A DNA stretch of 35,821 nucleotides from Rhodanobacteraceae bacterium (GTDB taxonomy: Bacteria; Pseudomonadota; Gammaproteobacteria; Xanthomonadales; Rhodanobacteraceae): assembly GCA_025928585.1 (NCBI GenBank), contig JAICJG010000017.1:1-35821 (forward strand). The letters run 5' to 3'. Below are positions 7,516 to 15,677 of this stretch, in pieces (position 1 is the stretch's first letter; each line of letters starts with the position of its first letter). Below the pieces are notes generated by a model. It searched no databases and was not told the origin of the DNA. It saw only the letters and a list, made by a program, of their open reading frames with translations. Made by a program: the position numbers and the translations under genes.

Positions 7516-8037
7516 TCAGTAATGAAAGACCTGATCGCCGCGGATCATCACGTAGTCGCCGACCTGAACCTGCGGCGGATTGCGCTGGGTGACCGTTGCG
7601 TACTGGCCGTTGTTGAGCTGTACCACCACCTGCCAGCCGTAATCGCCGTGACCCGTGCGCTCACCGATGGCGTGCCCCGCGAACCCGCCGCCGACCGCGC
7701 CGGCGACCGTCGCGGCGGTCTTGCCCTTGCCTCCGCCGATCTGGTGTCCGACCAGGCCGCCGACCACGGCACCGATCACGGTGCCGAGCGCGGCACCGCT
7801 GCTGTTGCCGAGCTGGACTTCGCGGATGTCACGCACGTATCCGCAGCCCTGGTAGCACTGTCCGCCGCTGCCGTAGCTGGGCGGCGGTGCGCCGTAGCCG
7901 GGCGGCGGTGCGCCGTAACCGGGACGCGTGCTGTAAGCCGGCGCGCAGCCGGCCATCATCAGCGCGGCGACCGCAAGGCAAATCATCGGGACCACGCCGC
8001 GTGCGGCGAAACGGTGTCCGGGTATTCGTTTCCACAT
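7516..8037 (-). CDS. Glycine-zipper 2TM-domain lipoprotein
   Basis: The 173-residue protein has an N-terminal signal with lipobox MAGC (cleavage before Cys). A Gly/Pro/Tyr-rich spacer follows with three PGYG/PSYG-type repeats. Then comes a glycine-zipper hairpin, AALGTVIGAVVGGLVGHQ then GGGKGKT then VAGAVGGGFAGH (17-kDa surface antigen / Gly-zipper_2TM type). A C-terminal QVVVQLNNGQY domain closes the protein. It is predicted to be an outer-membrane lipoprotein. The start at 8037 has GGAGCAG upstream, and an upstream ATG at 8076 would precede this site. It is a paralogue of the next gene upstream, 35 bases away. Confidence 0.87.
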   Translation of the reverse strand: MWKRIPGHRFAARGVVPMICLAVAALMMAGCAPAYSTRPGYGAPPPGYGAPPPSYGSGGQCYQGCGYVRDIREVQLGNSSGAALGTVIGAVVGGLVGHQIGGGKGKTAATVAGAVGGGFAGHAIGERTGHGDYGWQVVVQLNNGQYATVTQRNPPQVQVGDYVMIRGDQVFHY

Positions 8038-8072
8038 GGCTCTGCTCCTTTTTCGTGCGTCATGCACTGAAA

Positions 8073-8750
8073 TCATTGGTGGGAATCGCCAGCCCCTCCG
8101 CCGTTGGCCACGACCACCCCGTTGTGCACCGGCAGCCCCGTGCCCACGCGCGGGTTGTGATCCATGCGGACGTGCCCGGTGTGGCCGTTCAAGGTGTAGG
8201 TCACGTCATAGCCGACCGTCCTGGTGGAGGTGGACTTGTCGGTGACGGTATGGCAAACGTTGCGGGTTTCCGTGGTGGCCTGGTTGTTTTCCTGGTGGTG
8301 CTTCTGGATCTCGTGGCCCGCGTACGCGCCCGCCGCCGCACCGCCGATGGTCGCGAGGGTCTTGCCCTTGCCGCCGCCGACCTGGTGCCCGGCGAGCGCA
8401 CCGACCAGTCCGCCGACCACCGCGCCACCGATCTGGTTCTTGTCCTTGTAGGTCTCGGGCACCGCCACCTGTTCGTCGCGGCACACCTGGCGCGGGTGGC
8501 TGCTGGTGGTCGATTCGGTGACCGGTTGCACCGCCACGACCCGCGCGAACCGGGCCTGCGCGGCGCCAGACGGCTGCTCCGGCGCGGCCTGCCCCGGCGG
8601 CAACGGGGCGGTCGCCGCCGAAGTCGTCATGTTGGCGGGCATCGCCTGCGCCTGCGGATTGCCTTGTCCCCCGCATCCGGCGAGTGCGACCGCCAAGGCG
8701 GTGGCGCACGACACCGGTGCGGCCCGCATCAATCCTGCGATGTATCCCAT
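8073..8750 (-). CDS. Glycine-zipper 2TM-domain lipoprotein (paralogue)
   Basis: The 225-residue protein has a signal with lipobox LAGC, an Ala/Pro-rich linker, and a Cys-containing central part (RQVCRDEQ). A glycine zipper (GGAVVGGLVGALAGHQ, GGGKGKT, then IGGAAAGAYAGHEI) follows, and the C-terminus has TVGYDVTYTLNG. The GHQ-x-GGGKGKT segment is nearly identical to the downstream neighbour, which shows tandem duplication. GKGKT sits in the turn between the two zipper helices and is unlikely to be a nucleotide-binding P-loop. AGGGAG precedes the ATG. The two genes likely form one leftward envelope-lipoprotein operon. The function is unknown. Confidence 0.87.
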   Translation of the reverse strand: MGYIAGLMRAAPVSCATALAVALAGCGGQGNPQAQAMPANMTTSAATAPLPPGQAAPEQPSGAAQARFARVVAVQPVTESTTSSHPRQVCRDEQVAVPETYKDKNQIGGAVVGGLVGALAGHQVGGGKGKTLATIGGAAAGAYAGHEIQKHHQENNQATTETRNVCHTVTDKSTSTRTVGYDVTYTLNGHTGHVRMDHNPRVGTGLPVHNGVVVANGGGAGDSHQ

Positions 8751-8860
8751 CTTGGTCTCCCTGCAACGTCGTTATGGCGATGCGATTCAAACAAGCCGAG
8801 AATGAACGTGACGTCAACTGCCCCCATTCCGTTCATGTTCCGTTCGAACGTGGCAACACC

Positions 8861-9658
8861 ATGACGGACCGGCCCGTACTCTTCGACAGCCACGTGCACC
8901 TGGATGCCGCGGAGTTCGACGCGGATCGTCCCGAGGTCCTGCGGCGTGCGCGCGACGCGGGCGTCGAGCAGTTGCTGATCCCCGCGGTGAGCGCGGACGG
9001 GTGGCCACGACTGCACGAGCTCTGCGCTGGGGATCCCGGCCTGCATCCGGCATACGGTCTGCACCCGTGCTATCTGTCGCGGCATGCGGATGATGATCTC
9101 GCGCGGCTGGGGGACTGGCTGCGCAGCCACCCTGCCGTGGCCGTGGGCGAATGCGGGCTCGATCATTTCGAAGAAGGCCTGGACCGCGCCCGGCAGTTGC
9201 GCCTGTTGCACGGTCACTTTGAATGGGCGCACCACTTCGACCTGCCGTTGGTGCTGCACGCGCGCCACGCGTTCGCACAGGTGATCGAAGCCGTGCGCGC
9301 CTTCGGCAAACCGTTGCGCGGTGTCGTACACAGCTTTTCCGGCAGCCTCGAGCAGGCCCGCGAACTGTCGCGGATCGGGTTCCTGGTGGGAATCGGCGGA
9401 CCCGTGACCTACGAGCGCGCACACCGGCTGCGGCGGATGGTCGCCTCGTTGCCGGTCGAATGCCTGGTGCTCGAAACCGATGCACCCGACCAGCCGGGCA
9501 CGCAGCACAAGGGCAAACGCAACGAACCGGCCTACCTTGCCGATGTCCTCGGTTGCGTCGCTGCGCTGCGCGGCGTCGATGCGGATGAACTCGCGCAGCG
9601 AACCACCGGGAATGCACGCCGGCTGTTCCTGCGCGAGCATCTACCCGCGGTTCGGTAG
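8861..9658 (+). CDS. TatD-family metal-dependent hydrolase
   Basis: The 265-residue protein has the TatD metal-site motifs in order: DSHVHLD (HxH), VGECGLD (Glu), LVLHARHA (His), GVVHSFSG (His) and LETDAPD (Asp). These define a TIM-barrel two-metal hydrolase. TatD-type proteins act as DNA 3'-exonucleases in repair. This subfamily is closest in look to YjjV/YcfH, whose substrate is less clear. The ATG at 8861 begins directly with the first strand, and longer in-frame starts add unrelated sequence that overlaps the divergent lipoprotein promoter. It is convergent with tcdA, and the 145-bp gap holds nothing notable. Confidence 0.94.
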   Translation: MTDRPVLFDSHVHLDAAEFDADRPEVLRRARDAGVEQLLIPAVSADGWPRLHELCAGDPGLHPAYGLHPCYLSRHADDDLARLGDWLRSHPAVAVGECGLDHFEEGLDRARQLRLLHGHFEWAHHFDLPLVLHARHAFAQVIEAVRAFGKPLRGVVHSFSGSLEQARELSRIGFLVGIGGPVTYERAHRLRRMVASLPVECLVLETDAPDQPGTQHKGKRNEPAYLADVLGCVAALRGVDADELAQRTTGNARRLFLREHLPAVR

Positions 9659-9803
9659 GTGGAGCCGATCCCGCGTTCGTTCCGGCAGAAGCCCGACAGC
9701 CGATTCCAGCGGGGTGCGACTTCGTGACGAGAGGCTTGGTCCGCGCGGTCGCTGGCCTTCACTGCGCCCAGCACCAACCCACGGGAGCACCGTCGCGCAC
9801 GGA

Positions 9804-10580
9804 TCAGCGCTTCGGCTTCAGCAACATTTCCAGCGCCCGCCCTGCCGCGGCGAAGCCGAACGCCGCGGTCACGTGGGTTGCCGCACCGAGTCCACCGCCG
9901 CAATCCAGTTTCATGGAATCCGCGCCATCGGGCCGCACGCCGCACACGCTGCCGTCGGATTGCGGATAGCGCACGTTCTGCAGCGAATACACGGCCGGAA
10001 CGCCGAAATAGCGGTCCGGATTCGCCGGGAACCGGAACTCCTGCCGCAACTTCCGGCGCACCAACCCGAGCAGCGCGTCGTGCTCGGTACGCGACAGATC
10101 GCGTACCCGGATCTGGGTCGGGTCGGTCCGGCCCCCAGCCGAACCGCACACGATCAGCGGCAGCTTGCGGCGCCGGCACCACGCGGTCATCTCGACCTTC
10201 ACCCGGAACGCATCGCAGGCATCCAGCACCAGGTCGAATCCCCGATCGAGCAATTCAGCGAGCGTCGCCGGCGTGACGAACCGTTCAACCGGCCGCACCT
10301 CGAGCTTCGGATTGACCGCGCGCAGCCGCCCGGCCATCACCACGACCTTGGGCATACCGTGGGTATCGGCCAGCGCGTGCAGTTGCCGGTTGGTGTTGGA
10401 GACGCAGACTTCGTCCGCATCGATCAGGGTGAGCGCGCCGACACCGCTTCGCGCCAGCGACTCGGCGGCCCACGACCCCACCCCGCCCAGCCCGATGACG
10501 GCCACGTGGGTGCCGGCGAGGCAGGCGACGCTGCCCGAGCCGTAAAGACGCTCGATTCCGGCAAAACGGGGATCGATCAT
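9804..10580 (-). CDS. tcdA: tRNA threonylcarbamoyladenosine dehydratase
   Basis: The 258-residue ThiF/MoeB/HesA-type protein has a nucleotide motif IGLGGVGSW near residue 30, the adenylation residues of DADEVCVSNTNRQ, and the TcdA-like VLDACDAFRVK. TcdA activates the carboxylate of t6A37 in tRNA with ATP to form the cyclic ct6A. The length (E. coli 268 aa) and the downstream YSLQNVRYP region fit TcdA better than MoeB or ThiF. It follows the DUF962 gene by 19 bases on the same strand, so the two are probably co-transcribed. Confidence 0.92.
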   Translation of the reverse strand: MIDPRFAGIERLYGSGSVACLAGTHVAVIGLGGVGSWAAESLARSGVGALTLIDADEVCVSNTNRQLHALADTHGMPKVVVMAGRLRAVNPKLEVRPVERFVTPATLAELLDRGFDLVLDACDAFRVKVEMTAWCRRRKLPLIVCGSAGGRTDPTQIRVRDLSRTEHDALLGLVRRKLRQEFRFPANPDRYFGVPAVYSLQNVRYPQSDGSVCGVRPDGADSMKLDCGGGLGAATHVTAAFGFAAAGRALEMLLKPKR

Positions 10581-10599
10581 GCGCGGGCAGCGGCCACGG

Positions 10600-10896
10600 T
10601 CAAAGCCGGATCCGCCCGCGCAGGATTCCCGCGAACATCACCCAATCGCCCATCAGGCTGTACCAGGGATGCCGGAACGTGGCCGGGCGGTTGCCCTCGA
10701 ACGCCAGGTGCCCGATCCACGCGCAGCCGTAGCCGGCCACCGGCATGCCGATCAGCCACCACGGATGGCGGGTGACGATCGCCACGACGAGGAAGGCGAT
10801 CACCAGCCACGATCCGAGGAAATGCATGCGACGGCAGCGTCGATCGGCATGCTCGCCGAGATAGAACGGATAGAACTCGCGGAAACTTCTGTACAT
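10600..10896 (-). CDS. DUF962 / Mpo1-like membrane protein
   Basis: From the ATG at 10896 this 98-residue protein begins MYRSFREFYPFYLGEH and has two or three hydrophobic helices. The conserved polar positions of DUF962 are present: H in LGEH, H in RMHFLGS, and the GHLAFEGN and PATFRHP stretches. Yeast Mpo1 of this family is an Fe-dependent 2-hydroxy fatty acid dioxygenase, and the bacterial role is unproven. Starts at 10905 or 10908 are also possible, because GTGGG lies just before them. The ATG at 10932 is rejected since it falls in the cspA terminator. Confidence 0.82.
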   Translation of the reverse strand: MYRSFREFYPFYLGEHADRRCRRMHFLGSWLVIAFLVVAIVTRHPWWLIGMPVAGYGCAWIGHLAFEGNRPATFRHPWYSLMGDWVMFAGILRGRIRL

Positions 10897-10918
10897 GCGG
10901 CGCATCATCCCACCAAAC

Positions 10919-10948
10919 AAAAAACCCCGCATGGCTGCGGGGTTTTTT
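10919..10948 (-). terminator. Intrinsic terminator of the cold-shock gene
   Basis: On the minus strand, AAAAAACCCCGC-AGCCAT-GCGGGGTTTTTT gives a six-base-pair GC stem flanked by A- and T-runs, 22 bases past the cspA-type stop. It separates that gene from the DUF962-tcdA pair, whose first codon is about 22 bases further on. Any expression of that pair from the cold-shock promoter would need read-through. Confidence 0.93.
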
Positions 10949-10970
10949 GTATGGCAGGGACAATGCTGGC

Positions 10971-11180
10971 TTAGGCGGGCTGGACCTGGTCGGCCTGCAG
11001 TCCCTTCGGGCCCTGGACGACGTTGAACGTCACCTTCTGGCCTTCCTGCAGAGACTTGAAGCCGGTGCCGGTGATCGCGCGAAAATGCACGAACACGTCT
11101 TCGCCATTTTCACGGCTGATGAAACCGAAGCCCTTGGCATCGTTGAACCATTTGACGGTGCCGGTCTGACGCTCCGACAT
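10971..11180 (-). CDS. CspA-family cold-shock protein
   Basis: This 69-residue cold-shock-domain protein has both RNA-binding motifs, KGFGFIS (RNP1) and DVFVHF (RNP2). It begins [14 protein letters not shown]. It binds single-stranded nucleic acid and melts RNA structure. AAGGAG lies eight bases before the ATG, which fixes the start. The upstream region is long and structured, as is usual for cold-shock genes. Which paralogue it is cannot be told from the sequence. Confidence 0.96.
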   Translation of the reverse strand: MSERQTGTVKWFNDAKGFGFISRENGEDVFVHFRAITGTGFKSLQEGQKVTFNVVQGPKGLQADQVQPA

Positions 11181-11215
11181 AACTGACTCCTTACTACTCG
11201 ATTTGGTTGAAAACA

Positions 11216-11231
11216 GCGCACGCGCGTGCGC
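11216..11231. promoter_or_regulatory. Perfect 16-bp palindrome upstream of the cold-shock gene
   Basis: GCGCACGCGCGTGCGC is a perfect palindrome 35 bases upstream of the cold-shock start. It is probably in the mRNA leader, where it could form a hairpin, or it could be a protein-binding site. Confidence 0.4.
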
Positions 11232-11303
11232 AACCTGAAGCACTGACTAGCGAGCGTGAAGACAGCGATGCGATCGTTGACACGGTCAGCAACCAGCCCC
11301 AAA

Positions 11304-11325
11304 CAAACCGCCCCCCGACGGTTTG
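11304..11325 (-). promoter_or_regulatory. Hairpin with weak T-rich tail upstream of the cold-shock gene
   Basis: CAAACCG/CGGTTTG is a perfect seven-base-pair stem with an eight-base G-rich loop (minus strand), followed by TTTGG. It lies 124 bases upstream of the cold-shock start. If transcribed, it could be an attenuator or temperature-sensitive leader element. It may instead end an upstream transcript (the small membrane protein at 11408). Confidence 0.35.
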
Positions 11326-11407
11326 GCTAACTCAGCGGGCGCGATCCTACAGCAATTTTGCCCCCAAGCGCCAGTGCATGCCCAGGGTGGATTTTCGCCC
11401 GGATGGA

Positions 11408-11698
11408 TCAATCGCGCTCGGCCCGGCGGCACAGGTTTTCCTCGATGCCGACGAGCGCCGCGAGGGTGCCACTGACCACCAGCGCGGCCAGCCCATAGCC
11501 GATCAGGCCAAGCACCGTCCCGAGCGCCAGCGCGGCGAGGCTGCTGCCGGTACCGTGGACCGCGAGCGCGACCCCGTACGCGACTCCGGCCGCCACCAGC
11601 AGCATCCCGATCCAGGCGATTACCCGGGCGGTGGCGAGCGCCAGCCCGAGACGGCGACTTTGCAACCGTTGGTACGGGAGCCAGCGGCGTGGTTCCAT
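11408..11698 (-). CDS. Small two-helix membrane protein, unknown function
   Basis: This 96-residue protein has a basic N-terminus (MEPRRWLPYQRLQSRR), two long hydrophobic helices (about residues 24-48 and 53-82) and a charged tail. GAGGAAA lies eight bases before the ATG, which supports translation. I recognise no family. It stands alone between the repeat at 11724-11836 and the cold-shock gene, all on the minus strand. Confidence 0.72.
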   Translation of the reverse strand: MEPRRWLPYQRLQSRRLGLALATARVIAWIGMLLVAAGVAYGVALAVHGTGSSLAALALGTVLGLIGYGLAALVVSGTLAALVGIEENLCRRAERD

Positions 11699-11723
11699 CA
11701 GCGGTTTCCTCGTTGCTCGGTAC

Positions 11724-11836
11724 GGAGCGGCTGTTGTGAAAAGTCAGGCCAGGGATGGCCGTTCTCGTGCTCGTGACCCCGGCAACACCTCTCGAACACG
11801 AGCCGTTGGAAGGTGCCGCGATCAGAGATGATCGGA
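11724..11836 (+). repeat. Dispersed ~110-bp repeat, copy 3
   Basis: The left end (GGAGCGGCTGTTGTGAAAAG then TCAGGCCAGGGATGGCC) matches copy 1 closely. The right end is GCGATCAGAGATGATCGG (11818-11835). The TGA of the leftward M14 peptidase gene (11822-11824) lies inside this right palindrome. CTCGTG and CACGAG in the middle can pair. Read leftward, the end is a GGCCATCCCTGGCC stem followed by TGACTTTTC, which resembles a weak terminator. Confidence 0.78.
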
Positions 11837-14587
11837 TGACCAATGCGTGATGGCGTTGAAGAACATCCGGTAGCTGCCGATCGTCTCGCCCCGCCACACC
11901 GGGTTGTTGGCGAACAGCACCACGTGGCCCTTGCCGTAGCGCGCATCGACCACCGCCGCGTGGCCCGCCATGCCACCAGCGTTTTCCAGCAGTCCGCTGA
12001 CCAGCAACCGGCCGGAGTCCGCCCAGCGGGCGACGACCGTCGGCCGCTCGTTCTGCGGAATCACGAACGGATTGTTGCGGGCCTGTTCGGCATTCAGCGG
12101 CACCGGCTGCCAGGGTTTCACGTCGGGCAGGCCGGGTGGGGCCTGGTAGGGACGGCCTTCCGGGACGTCGGCATCGTCCGGACCACCGCGCCCGGTCGGC
12201 CGATGATAGTCCTTTGCGGTAGTGAGGCCGCGGTTGCCGATCGTCTGGTTCGCCACGTCGAAGGACATGCCCCCGGAACTGTACAGCGCAAAAGACTTCC
12301 GGTAACCCGCGGCGAGCGGGCTTGCCTTGTCCACGAGGTCGGCGCGCAGCACGCTGCCGACCACCCGCAGGTCGCCCGGTTTGGCGACTGACACTCCGGG
12401 GGCGAGGCCGATGTCGATCGCGAAGCGGGCGGTATCTTCCGAAGCCACCAAGAGGCCGCCCGCGGCAACAAAGCGCTTCAGGTTCTCGACGCCCGACTCG
12501 CCGAGGCCCGGACGCACGTCGGGCGTGGAATCGATCACGCCGAGGTTCGGCGTGAGTGCCGTCTTTTCCCACGGCATCGGATTGCCGTACCTCGGCAGGC
12601 CGTCAATGATCAACCTGCTGTTGGCGTAACCCACCGGCCCGAACAGGATCACATCGTACTTCGCCCGCAGGTCCGGCGCGCGCGAGACATCCTGGGTACT
12701 GATGTAGGTGTAGGGCACGTGCAGCTTGTCGAGCGCCATCCGCCACCAGCCTTCGGTTTGCGTCGAAAGCCAGGTGTGCATCAGCGCGATCCTCGGCACC
12801 CGGCCCTTCACGCCCAGCGATGCCAGCGAAAAGGCGGACTGGTCGAACCCGCCCTGCACTTCCTGCATCGGCACCTTCAGCACCGAGGTGTCGAGGACCC
12901 GCGCGACGTCCACGCCGAACAGGTCGCCGAACGACCAGCCGGTATCGTCGTAGGGGTGCTTTTGCGGATCGTCCGGAGACCAGTACTGGCGATCCAGCAG
13001 GGCATCGGCGATCCGCGAATACGGCTGGTCCATCCGGATGATCCAGCTTCCCGCCGGGAAGGTGCGCTCGACCGTCGCCACCCTGGGCGGCACCACCGCT
13101 TGCACGGATTTGCCCTTCGGGTTGGCGCTGCCGCTGCTTTCGGTGTCGTCCGCGACCTCGACCGTGAACGGCGCACTGGCGCGGCTGATTTCGACGTGTT
13201 GCAGATGCAGCGCGTGCAGCAGGTGCATCTGCGCGCCCTTGTGCTGCTCGTCGGCGGTGAGCACGTACGCCGCCGGCCCCGCGAGCCGCGGCTTCTCGAC
13301 CGACCGCTTGGACTTCAACCAGAAATTCTCGAGGAAGTGGTCGCGGTGCTGCGCGAAGTAGTACAGCGCGGTCAGGAGCCCCGATTCCTCGTAGTTGTTG
13401 TTGTCGCGCTGGGACCACTGCACCTTGGGCAGCGGCGGGTTCGGCTTGTACCAGGTGCGCGCATACTCGTCTGGATCGAGGATGCGCTCCTCGGTGTCGG
13501 CGCCGCCGTTGCCGAAGGTCTCGTACAGCCGGCTGATGCCATTGTGCATCGCCGCGATGAACATCAGATAGCCCGGGCTCCAGGTGTCGAAATCGCCATG
13601 GGTGAAGACGCCCGGCAGGCCGAGCCTGGTCAACTGCTCGACGTTGTTCCAGCCGATCTGCTGCCACTCGCTGGTGAGGATCGGGTCGATCCACGCGTTG
13701 TAGGGTCCGTCGCCCACCGTGTTGTCGTACAGGAACGGCACCGATTCGTGCAGGTCGTGCAGCACCTGCGCGTGCCAGCCGACATAGGTGTTCAGCACGT
13801 TCCGCGTGAGATCCAGCGTCACGCCCATCGCATCGCGGTTGTTGTCGTGCGCGACGTAATGGCCCCAGTAGAGCAGGTGCGGATAGTTCTCGCCGAGGTG
13901 GGCGCGGTGCCACTTGTACAGGTCGACCATCCGGTCGCGCCCGTCGACCTCCACGACCGGCGTGATCAGGGTGATCATGTGCGAGCGGATGTAACGGATG
14001 TACGGCGCGTTGTCGACGGCGAGGCGATATGCGAGTTCCATCAGCGCGGTCGGTGCGCCGGTTTCCGTCGAGTGGATGGTGCCGGTGATGTAGTAGACGG
14101 GCACCGTCTGCTTGATGAGCGCTGCGGCTTTCGCATCGTCCATGCCGAGCTTGCGCGGGTCGGCAAGCTGCGCGAGGCGCGCCCTGTTGGCCTCCAGTCC
14201 GGACATCAGCGACTCGTCGGCGATCGCGACGGCGATCATCTCGCGGCCTTCCTCGGTCTTGCCGATCGTGAAGACCTTCACCCGTGGCGTGGCCTTGGCC
14301 AGCATCCGGAAATAGCGGTACACGTCTTCCGCGTACGGCAGCATGTTCGGCGCACCGGCGATGTCGCCGAGCACCGCCGCGGGGGTGGGCACCGTCTGCG
14401 ATGCCGGCAGGTAATCGGTCAACGGCGTATTGAAATCGGGTCGCGTGGTGTACTTCGCGATCTTCGCCGTGTACGCCTCGGCGACCGGCTGCTCCGGGTC
14501 CCGCGCATAGGGATTGCCGGTCGCGGCCATCGCCGTGCCGCACAATGCCACCGACAACCATGCCAAAGCCAACGCGCTGCGCCGCAT
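11822..14587 (-). CDS. Secreted M14-family zinc carboxypeptidase-like protein
   Basis: The 921-residue protein has a signal peptide (residues 1-21, ending CGTAMA). The catalytic M14 domain has zinc ligands H172 and E175 in TIHSTETGAP and a later His in VLHDLHES (about 277-280). The long C-terminal half includes a glutamine-amidotransferase-like segment often seen in large M14 proteins. It is predicted to hydrolyse C-terminal peptide bonds in the periplasm or outside the cell. The ATG at 14587 follows GGTGGGGAG closely. An ATG at 14608 would add seven residues. Its stop lies in repeat copy 3. Confidence 0.9.
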   Translation of the reverse strand: MRRSALALAWLSVALCGTAMAATGNPYARDPEQPVAEAYTAKIAKYTTRPDFNTPLTDYLPASQTVPTPAAVLGDIAGAPNMLPYAEDVYRYFRMLAKATPRVKVFTIGKTEEGREMIAVAIADESLMSGLEANRARLAQLADPRKLGMDDAKAAALIKQTVPVYYITGTIHSTETGAPTALMELAYRLAVDNAPYIRYIRSHMITLITPVVEVDGRDRMVDLYKWHRAHLGENYPHLLYWGHYVAHDNNRDAMGVTLDLTRNVLNTYVGWHAQVLHDLHESVPFLYDNTVGDGPYNAWIDPILTSEWQQIGWNNVEQLTRLGLPGVFTHGDFDTWSPGYLMFIAAMHNGISRLYETFGNGGADTEERILDPDEYARTWYKPNPPLPKVQWSQRDNNNYEESGLLTALYYFAQHRDHFLENFWLKSKRSVEKPRLAGPAAYVLTADEQHKGAQMHLLHALHLQHVEISRASAPFTVEVADDTESSGSANPKGKSVQAVVPPRVATVERTFPAGSWIIRMDQPYSRIADALLDRQYWSPDDPQKHPYDDTGWSFGDLFGVDVARVLDTSVLKVPMQEVQGGFDQSAFSLASLGVKGRVPRIALMHTWLSTQTEGWWRMALDKLHVPYTYISTQDVSRAPDLRAKYDVILFGPVGYANSRLIIDGLPRYGNPMPWEKTALTPNLGVIDSTPDVRPGLGESGVENLKRFVAAGGLLVASEDTARFAIDIGLAPGVSVAKPGDLRVVGSVLRADLVDKASPLAAGYRKSFALYSSGGMSFDVANQTIGNRGLTTAKDYHRPTGRGGPDDADVPEGRPYQAPPGLPDVKPWQPVPLNAEQARNNPFVIPQNERPTVVARWADSGRLLVSGLLENAGGMAGHAAVVDARYGKGHVVLFANNPVWRGETIGSYRMFFNAITHWSSDHL

Positions 14588-14687
14588 CTCCCCACCCCGC
14601 TCGCCCATGGACCGGACAAGCGTAGCCAAATTCACGCCACCGCGGGGGTGTCGAAAGGCATGGAGGGACGGCCGGACGCCGTTCGTC

Positions 14688-15677
14688 TCAGGCCGCGACC
14701 AGCCACTGCACGCTGAACTGCCTGGCCGGGTCGGTCCAGACCTTGGCGACGCGCAACTCCGCGCGCGCAGCAAGGCGAGCGAATCCCTCCAAGGTGTACT
14801 TGCAACTGTATTCGACCAGCATCGCCTCGCCGCGCGTGAAATGGAACGTGCGATCCTCGATGTGCACGTCCTGCTCGCGCCGGCTGACGATGTGGGTTTC
14901 AATGCGCCCGGCGAGCGGGTGCCAATGCGCGCTGTGGCGGAAACCGGCCGGATCGAAATCCGCGCCGATCTCGCGGTTGAGCCGCACCAGCAGGTTGAGG
15001 GTGAATGCCGCGGTGACGCCCGCGGCATCGTTGTAGGCGGCTTCCAGTGCGGCCCGGTCCTTGACCAGATCGATGCCGATCAGCACGCCGCCGTCGAGCA
15101 CCCCGCCGCCCTGCCTCGCTTCGCTGCGCATCTGCCGCAGCAGCCGCAGGGCTTCGTCCGGCCCGAAGTTGCCGAGCGTCGAACCGGGGAAGTACACGAC
15201 CGTCTGGCGCGGCGCGCGCGCCGCGCGCGGCAGCGCGATCGGCGTGGTGAAATCCGCGCAGACCGGCAACATCTGGATGCGCGGGAACAGGCTGCCGAGT
15301 CTCGCCACGCTGGCGGAAACCGCCGTGCGCGAAATTTCGACCGGCACGTAGGCCACCGGGGATTCGAGGTTCCGCAGCAACATCCGGGTCTTGAGCCCGC
15401 TGCCGCTGCCGTACTCGACCAGCCGCACGTCGGGCCCCAGCGCCGCGGCGATGTCGCCGACGTGCTCGCGCATGATCGCGAGCTCGGTACGCGTCGGGTA
15501 ATACTCGGGTTGCTCGCAAATCCGCTCGAACAGGCCCGACCCGCGGGCGTCGTAGAAATACTTCGATGGCAGCCGCTTGGGTTCCGCGGCGAGGCCGCGC
15601 ACGGCATCGGCGAGGATGTCGCCGCGACCGGGGCGGCGGTCGTCGAGGCGAACCGCGCGCGCAGCGCGGCCACTCAT
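14688..15677 (-). CDS. egtD: L-histidine N(alpha)-methyltransferase (ergothioneine pathway)
   Basis: The 329-residue protein has the EgtD pattern PSKYFYDARGSGLFE near the N-terminus, the SAM motif VEYGSGSGLKTR (residues 87-97), FPGSTLGNF, and a conserved C-terminal EYSCKY region. EgtD trimethylates histidine to hercynine with three SAM. Its ATG overlaps the egtB stop by four bases (ATGA), so it is coupled to egtB. EgtD second in the operon after EgtB is a common proteobacterial layout. Confidence 0.95.
   Translation of the reverse strand: MSGRAARAVRLDDRRPGRGDILADAVRGLAAEPKRLPSKYFYDARGSGLFERICEQPEYYPTRTELAIMREHVGDIAAALGPDVRLVEYGSGSGLKTRMLLRNLESPVAYVPVEISRTAVSASVARLGSLFPRIQMLPVCADFTTPIALPRAARAPRQTVVYFPGSTLGNFGPDEALRLLRQMRSEARQGGGVLDGGVLIGIDLVKDRAALEAAYNDAAGVTAAFTLNLLVRLNREIGADFDPAGFRHSAHWHPLAGRIETHIVSRREQDVHIEDRTFHFTRGEAMLVEYSCKYTLEGFARLAARAELRVAKVWTDPARQFSVQWLVAA

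Noticed and set aside
8300-8420. GGGKGKT in both lipoproteins as a nucleotide-binding P-loop
   Set aside because: It sits in the turn between two glycine-zipper helices of small lipoproteins, with no Walker B or ATPase fold.
12603-14716. Two long open frames of 650-665 codons over the M14 peptidase gene
   Set aside because: They lie opposite or out of frame to a gene with signal peptide and zinc ligands, and their composition is typical of GC-rich shadows.
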